Shown piece after piece: positions 60,258-64,000 of a DNA stretch of 64,000 nucleotides. How positions within the stretch are numbered: the stretch's first letter is position 1; every line of letters starts with the position of its first letter. Made by a program: the position numbers and the translations under genes. The notes under the pieces are model-generated. The model was given only the letters and a program-made list of their open reading frames with translations, was not told the origin of the DNA and ran no database searches. Source of the stretch: Nocardiopsis sp. NRRL B-16309 (GTDB lineage: Bacteria > Actinomycetota > Actinomycetes > Streptosporangiales > Streptosporangiaceae); contig NZ_LGEC01000070.1 in assembly GCF_001279585.1 (NCBI RefSeq), forward strand, positions 1 to 64,000, written 5' to 3'.

Positions 60258-60488
60258 AGCGAACCGACACGCGCGGAGGCCGTCGGGCGGCAAGGGGACC
60301 GGGGCTTCGTCTGCACAGAGCGGACAGTTCGTGACGAAGGCGGCGGACCAGCGGTGCGCGACGACCCGTCCTCGGCGGCGACGGCTCCGCGCGGCCGCAC
60401 GAACCCGACCGTGTCGGCCGCCGCGCCGATCGGTTTCGCGGCGCTCGGCGGTCCATACTTCGAGTCAACCGCGACTGTGGAGGTCACC

Positions 60489-60926
60489 ATGCGCAACCCG
60501 AGCCTGGACAGGCTGGACGGTCTCATCGGTAACTGGAAGCTCACCCTGTCGGACGCCTGGTTCCTCGAACCGGCGGGCACCGAGGTGACCGGCCGGGCGA
60601 CCTTCGAGTGGCTCGCCGACGCGTTCGTCGTCATGGCCTGCGAGCTCGGCGGGCAGCCCGGGTTCGAGCTCGTGATCGGGTACAGCGACGCCCGCGCGGA
60701 GTACACGGCGCTCTACCACGACGAGCGCGGCGTCTCCCGGCGCTTCGCGATGACCTTCGACGAAGCGGGCTGGACGATGAACCGCGAGGACCCCGACTTC
60801 CACCAGCGCTTCCTCTCCGAGGTTGGGGAGGACACCATCAAGGGCCGATGGGAGGCCTCGGACGACCAGGGGCGCACGTGGCGCAAGGACTTCGACCTCA
60901 CCTTCGTCCGCGACACCGCGCCGTGA
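60489..60926 (+). CDS. DUF1579-like small protein
   Basis: Cytosolic protein of 145 residues, probably a lipocalin-like beta barrel: LDRLDGLIGNWKLTLSDAWF at the start, then ATFEWLADAFVVMACELGGQ, ELVIGYSDARAEYTALYHDERGV and RWEASDDQGRTWRKDFDLTFVR. This order resembles the DUF1579 group of unknown function. GGAGG lies 5 bases before the ATG at 60489. It is alone. Confidence 0.75.
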   Translation: MRNPSLDRLDGLIGNWKLTLSDAWFLEPAGTEVTGRATFEWLADAFVVMACELGGQPGFELVIGYSDARAEYTALYHDERGVSRRFAMTFDEAGWTMNREDPDFHQRFLSEVGEDTIKGRWEASDDQGRTWRKDFDLTFVRDTAP

Positions 60927-61051
60927 CACCGGCGGGTGCCGACCGCCGTGTCGTCATGACAGCGCGGCCCCCGGACCCCGACCATGGTGACCGGGAGACT
61001 CGTCGCCGGTCCGGGGACCGGCCGGAACACCATCGGAGGGCCCTTCCATCC

Positions 61052-61264
61052 ATGACGCACGCGGACCAGCCCAGGGACGGTCAGTCGCACGACCAGCCGC
61101 GCCAGCGCGGCGCCTCCACCTCGGCCATCGCCGGGGCGCTGCGGCGTACGCCGCATCCCGGGCCACAGCACTGGGGCGGACCGCGTCCCCGGCGCAAACC
61201 CCCGGAGCCGCTGTTCACCGCCGGACCGGTGCCGCCCCCGTCCCCGCCGCGCCGTGACCGCTGA
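61052..61264 (+). CDS. Small Pro/Arg-rich hypothetical protein
   Basis: Possible protein of 70 residues from ATG 61052, preceded at 12 bases by GGAGGG. It is Gln/His-rich at first (THADQPRDGQSHDQPRQRG), then Arg/Pro-rich. There is no recognisable fold; it may not be real. It lies in the same direction as, and 125 bases after, the DUF1579-like gene. Confidence 0.35.
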   Translation: MTHADQPRDGQSHDQPRQRGASTSAIAGALRRTPHPGPQHWGGPRPRRKPPEPLFTAGPVPPPSPPRRDR

Positions 61265-61542
61265 GCACGCCGGGGGCGGCGGTGGGTGAACCCCACCGCC
61301 GCCCCTCGCGCGTCGGCGGGCCTCCACGCGGCTCACGCGGCATCAGAGACGCGCCCGTGGCCACGAGGGACACCAGCGCGCCGAACACCTCTCCCCGGGG
61401 CACACGCGGCGCGGACGCCCCATAGGGCGCACAGGATGCACGCGAAACAACCGGCACGGACCTCTCACAAGACACGCAGGCGCTTCCCGGACGCACGCGA
61501 GGCACCCGGCGCGGGTGCCGCACAGGCCTCACGGGCCGCCGG

Positions 61543-62778
61543 TTACAGGAACGGGCGCCACGGGGCCAGCACGATCTCGCTGAACTTGGCCGCGAACGGG
61601 CGCGCGCCCCACTCCTCCAGGGTGAGCTCGCGCGCGTTGCCGAGGTCGTTGCGGAAGACCTCCTCCAGGTGCTTGGCCACGCCCTCGTCGAACAGCTCCA
61701 CGTTGATCTCGTAGTTGCCGGTCAGGCTCAGCCGGTCCACGTTGGCCGTGCCGATGGTGCTCCAGTGGCCGTCCACCGTGGCGGTCTTGGCGTGGACCAT
61801 GGCGTCCTCGTACAGCCACAGCCGCACACCGCCCCGCAGCAGCGCGGTGTACTGTCCCCGCGCCATCCAGTCGGCCATGACGTGGTTGGACTCCTCCGGA
61901 ACGAGGACGTTGACGTCCACCCCCCGGGCGGCGGCGTCGGTGAGCGCGCGCAGCAGTTCGCGGTCGGGGATGAAGTAGGCCATGGTGAACAGCACCCGGT
62001 CCCGGGCCCGGTCGATCGCCTCCAGGTACATCGCCCGGATGGGGTAGATGAGCTGTTCGGGGACGTTGCGGTGCACGCGCAGGCGGGAGTCCCACTCGGT
62101 GCGGCCGAATCCGGACAGCTCGGGCTGTCCGGGCGCGCGGTGCATGTTCCAGAAGTCGGAGAAGGCGTTCTCCAGCTCCCACACGGCCGGGCCGGTGACG
62201 CGCAGGTGGGTGTCGCGCCACTCCGTGGCGTAGAGCGAGCCCACGTTGTACCCGCCGACGAACCCGGTCTCGCCGTCCACGCACAGGATCTTGCGGTGGT
62301 CGCGGCCGGACTTGCGGACGTTCAGCAGGAGCACGCCGGGCCGGAACGCCGGGTAGCGCAGGACGTGCACGCTCGGCGGGAAGTCGAAGAAGCGGCGGGG
62401 CACGACCAGGTTGGCGAAGCCGTCGTAGACCACGTAGACGTCCACACCGCGCGCCGCGGCGTCCACGAGCGCCTGCTTGAACTCGCGGCCCACCCGGTCG
62501 CCCTTGACGATGAAGGACTCGAACAGGACCCTGCGCCGCGCGCCCCTGATCGCCGCCAGCATGTCGGTGTACACGTCCTCGCCGTACGTGTACACGGTGG
62601 CGGTGCTGCCGCCGATCGGGAGTTCGGCCGGCAGGGTGCGCGGGAAGTCCACGCGGTGCTGGCGCACCCGCTTGCGCCAGTGGCCGATCGCCAGGATGAC
62701 GGCGGCCACCGCGACCTGCCCGGCCGCCAACCCCGCGATGGCCCATTTGATCGCTGACACGAGGGTGGAACGTCGCAA
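61543..62778 (-). CDS. Phospholipase D-superfamily / cardiolipin synthase-like
   Basis: Two-HKD enzyme of 411 residues from TTG 62778 (GGGAGG about 5 bases upstream); a longer frame to 62865 is less likely. A membrane helix at about 9-31 (AIAGLAAGQVAVAAVILAIG) anchors it. HKD motif 1 is HRKILCVDGETGFVGG and motif 2 is HAKTATVDGHWSTIGTANVD; LFESFIVKGD and FTMAYFIPD are typical of cardiolipin synthases, which join phosphatidylglycerol units. Phospholipase activity is the alternative. Confidence 0.9.
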   Translation of the reverse strand: MRRSTLVSAIKWAIAGLAAGQVAVAAVILAIGHWRKRVRQHRVDFPRTLPAELPIGGSTATVYTYGEDVYTDMLAAIRGARRRVLFESFIVKGDRVGREFKQALVDAAARGVDVYVVYDGFANLVVPRRFFDFPPSVHVLRYPAFRPGVLLLNVRKSGRDHRKILCVDGETGFVGGYNVGSLYATEWRDTHLRVTGPAVWELENAFSDFWNMHRAPGQPELSGFGRTEWDSRLRVHRNVPEQLIYPIRAMYLEAIDRARDRVLFTMAYFIPDRELLRALTDAAARGVDVNVLVPEESNHVMADWMARGQYTALLRGGVRLWLYEDAMVHAKTATVDGHWSTIGTANVDRLSLTGNYEINVELFDEGVAKHLEEVFRNDLGNARELTLEEWGARPFAAKFSEIVLAPWRPFL

Positions 62779-63016
62779 GATGGCCTCCCGAGGTGGGCGC
62801 CCGAAGAGTCGGGGCACACCCGACGCCGAAGGGCCGCCGCGTACCGGCACACGATGGACTCCCACCGTATCCCGGCGGCCCCCTCGACCTCCCGCACACC
62901 CGCGACGTGTTCCGTGTCATCCCTGGTCACGGCGCCGACACACACGTGGCCGTCGACTGGCCGGCACGAGACGAGCGTGCCGCCACGGCGGCGCCCAGCG
63001 GGCCGGATCTCCGCCA

Positions 63017-63802
63017 CTAGTCGCGGCGCCGGCACACGAGGAGCTCCGTGGTGGGGCTCTCCCGGCGGGTCCGCACCAGCCGGCGCTCCAGCGGGTACAG
63101 GGCCGCGCCCGCCAGCCATCCGGTGGCCCCGGTCAAAGCGGCCAGCCGCAGCACGCCGCCCCAGGTCTTGCGCCACGGGAGGGAGGCGTCCACCTGGGCG
63201 TTCATCAGCACGAGCATGGGGACGCGGCGGACCAGGTCGAACCCGGCCTTGTTGGCGGTGCCCGCGATCCACTCCAGAGTGCGGTTCACCTGGTGCTCGC
63301 CGCGCTGTTCCGGGCGCTGGAGGCAGTTCTCGGACAGGACCAGCGTCCCGCCGGGGCGCAGGACCCGGGAGAACTCGCGCAGCGCGTTCGCGTAGCGGTC
63401 GTCGTCGGTGATGTGGAAGAGCATGTCCATGCAGGACAGGGCGTCGTAGGAGGCGTCGTCGAAGGCGTCGAGGTCGGCCGCGTCCTGGCGGACGAACCGG
63501 TGGTCGGGGTAGCGCTCGCGCAGCCGCGCGACGGCGGCGTCGGTCATGTCGCAGCCCGTGATGTCGGCGGCCCCGAGCCGCTCCCACAGGCGCACGTAGA
63601 AACCGGTGCCGCTGCCCACGTCCAGGACGCTGGATCCGGACGCGCCCATACGGCCGACCTCGCGGAGGAACACCTCCTCCCGGACCCGGTACATCCACGT
63701 GTTGAAGGGGCGCCCCAGGGCCCGGTAGCCGACGCCGCTCTCGGTCCAGTCCCGTTCGAGGCGGCGCTCCCAGAAGTCGCGGAGTTCACTGTGCGTAGCC
63801 AT
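63017..63802 (-). CDS. Class I SAM-dependent methyltransferase
   Basis: Small-molecule methyltransferase of 261 residues. The Rossmann core has motif I VLDVGSGTGFYVRLW, then DITGCDMTDAAVARLRERYP, RQDAADLDAF, the post-I acidic segment DALSCMDMLFHI and FSRVLRPGGTLVLSEN. The N-terminal helix has the form LRDFWERRLERDWTESGVGYRALG. The C-terminal 75 residues contain a hydrophobic Trp/Leu patch (LRLAALTGATGWLAGAAL), so it may touch the membrane or act on a lipid-linked substrate. The start is ATG 63802. Confidence 0.88.
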   Translation of the reverse strand: MATHSELRDFWERRLERDWTESGVGYRALGRPFNTWMYRVREEVFLREVGRMGASGSSVLDVGSGTGFYVRLWERLGAADITGCDMTDAAVARLRERYPDHRFVRQDAADLDAFDDASYDALSCMDMLFHITDDDRYANALREFSRVLRPGGTLVLSENCLQRPEQRGEHQVNRTLEWIAGTANKAGFDLVRRVPMLVLMNAQVDASLPWRKTWGGVLRLAALTGATGWLAGAALYPLERRLVRTRRESPTTELLVCRRRD

Positions 63803-63873
63803 GGGCCCACTTTCACACCACCGGGGCCGCGAATCCCGTCACCCGCTCGGTGTTTCGCCGACCATCGCGCCGG

Positions 63874-64000
63874 TCAGACGGGCCGGCGGGCGACGATCCG
63901 ATCGAAGAACCCCAGGGCCAGGCGGTCGTGACGGTCGATCTGGAACCCGATCTCGGACACGATGTCCAGCGGCCTGCGCCGGGGGCGCGCCTTGCGCCGT
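63874..64000 (-). CDS. C-terminal fragment of a gene running off the right edge
   Basis: The last 41 codons of a leftward gene, ending LALGFFDRIVARRPV. Basic at first (RRKARPRRR), then IVSEIGFQIDRHDRLA, reminiscent of the tails of class I methyltransferases. Too little remains for a firm call; the gene is 71 bases upstream of the methyltransferase and in the same direction. Confidence 0.5.
   Translation of the reverse strand, partial: RRKARPRRRPLDIVSEIGFQIDRHDRLALGFFDRIVARRPV

Noticed and set aside
60062..60706. 214-codon minus-strand ORF after tRNA-Arg
   Set aside because: Ser/Arg/Pro-rich and runs opposite the DUF1579-like gene; it has no motif or ribosome site.

Overview
The window is one stretch of a very GC-rich (about 70% or more) actinomycete chromosome. 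Frequent GTG and TTG starts, Shine-Dalgarno sites such as GGAGG, a type VII (ESX) effector island, a SepX/Glp division-molybdenum cofactor neighbourhood, an actinobacterial rsmI/protein-mannosyltransferase divergent pair and a fused SecDF suggest a filamentous actinomycete. Nocardiopsis or a relative is my best guess; this is inference from gene content, not from an rRNA. Most of the window is ordinary chromosome: no integrase, transposase, prophage, rRNA or CRISPR array was seen. Two tRNA genes are present: Ala(CGC), leftward, and Arg(CCU), rightward.

Layout. 0.5-5 kb: a long coiled-coil protein, a HAD phosphatase whose first motif is lost in a G/C homopolymer tract, an MDR oxidoreductase and a lipoprotein. 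5.4-7.1 kb: a membrane-anchored GT4 glycosyltransferase bracketed by two near-identical terminator repeats. 7.4-11.5 kb: the leftward tRNA t6A cluster alr, tsaE, tsaB, rimI, tsaD, translationally coupled at its end. 12.2-19.8 kb: an ESX-associated toxin island (DUF6507 protein, 1050-residue polymorphic toxin with a C-terminal nuclease-like domain, Imm49 immunity protein, a two-pass membrane protein, DUF6177 protein) without any secretion machinery. 19.9-29.2 kb: a sugar module. A ROK repressor faces a tightly coupled operon of a Gfo/Idh oxidoreductase, a ribose-type ABC ATPase, two permeases, a lipoprotein binding protein and two TIM-barrel isomerases/epimerases.

29.4-30.8 kb: a leftward trio that includes two small roadblock-like proteins. 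31-35.4 kb: an exported beta-carbonic anhydrase divergent from a TetR regulator over a shared operator-like palindrome, an MHYT membrane sensor and a sugar-porter MFS. 35.6-46.1 kb: rsgA, tatD, metG, a small secreted protein, secDF, rsmI and a protein O-mannosyltransferase. 46.4-49.2 kb: a cold-shock protein, tatB, a membrane protein, a long spacer with a possible 17-residue peptide gene, and a TetR regulator.

49.5-55.5 kb: tRNA-Ala, then sepX/glpR, a RimJ-type acetyltransferase, mogA, moaC, moeA/glp and galU, all leftward. This arrangement joins molybdenum-cofactor synthesis with cell-division factors. 55.6-64 kb: 5-formyl-THF cyclo-ligase, an FmdB zinc ribbon protein, a CpaB/SAF protein, mscL with a zinc-ribbon tail, a secreted VanY-type carboxypeptidase, tRNA-Arg, small proteins, a phospholipase D/cardiolipin synthase and a methyltransferase. 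A truncated gene runs off the right edge.

A recurring feature is short degenerate direct repeats lying in, or spanning, the 3' ends of genes (about 3.5, 19.8, 29.2 and 53.1 kb). Together with perfect GC hairpins, they fill many of the intergenic spaces.
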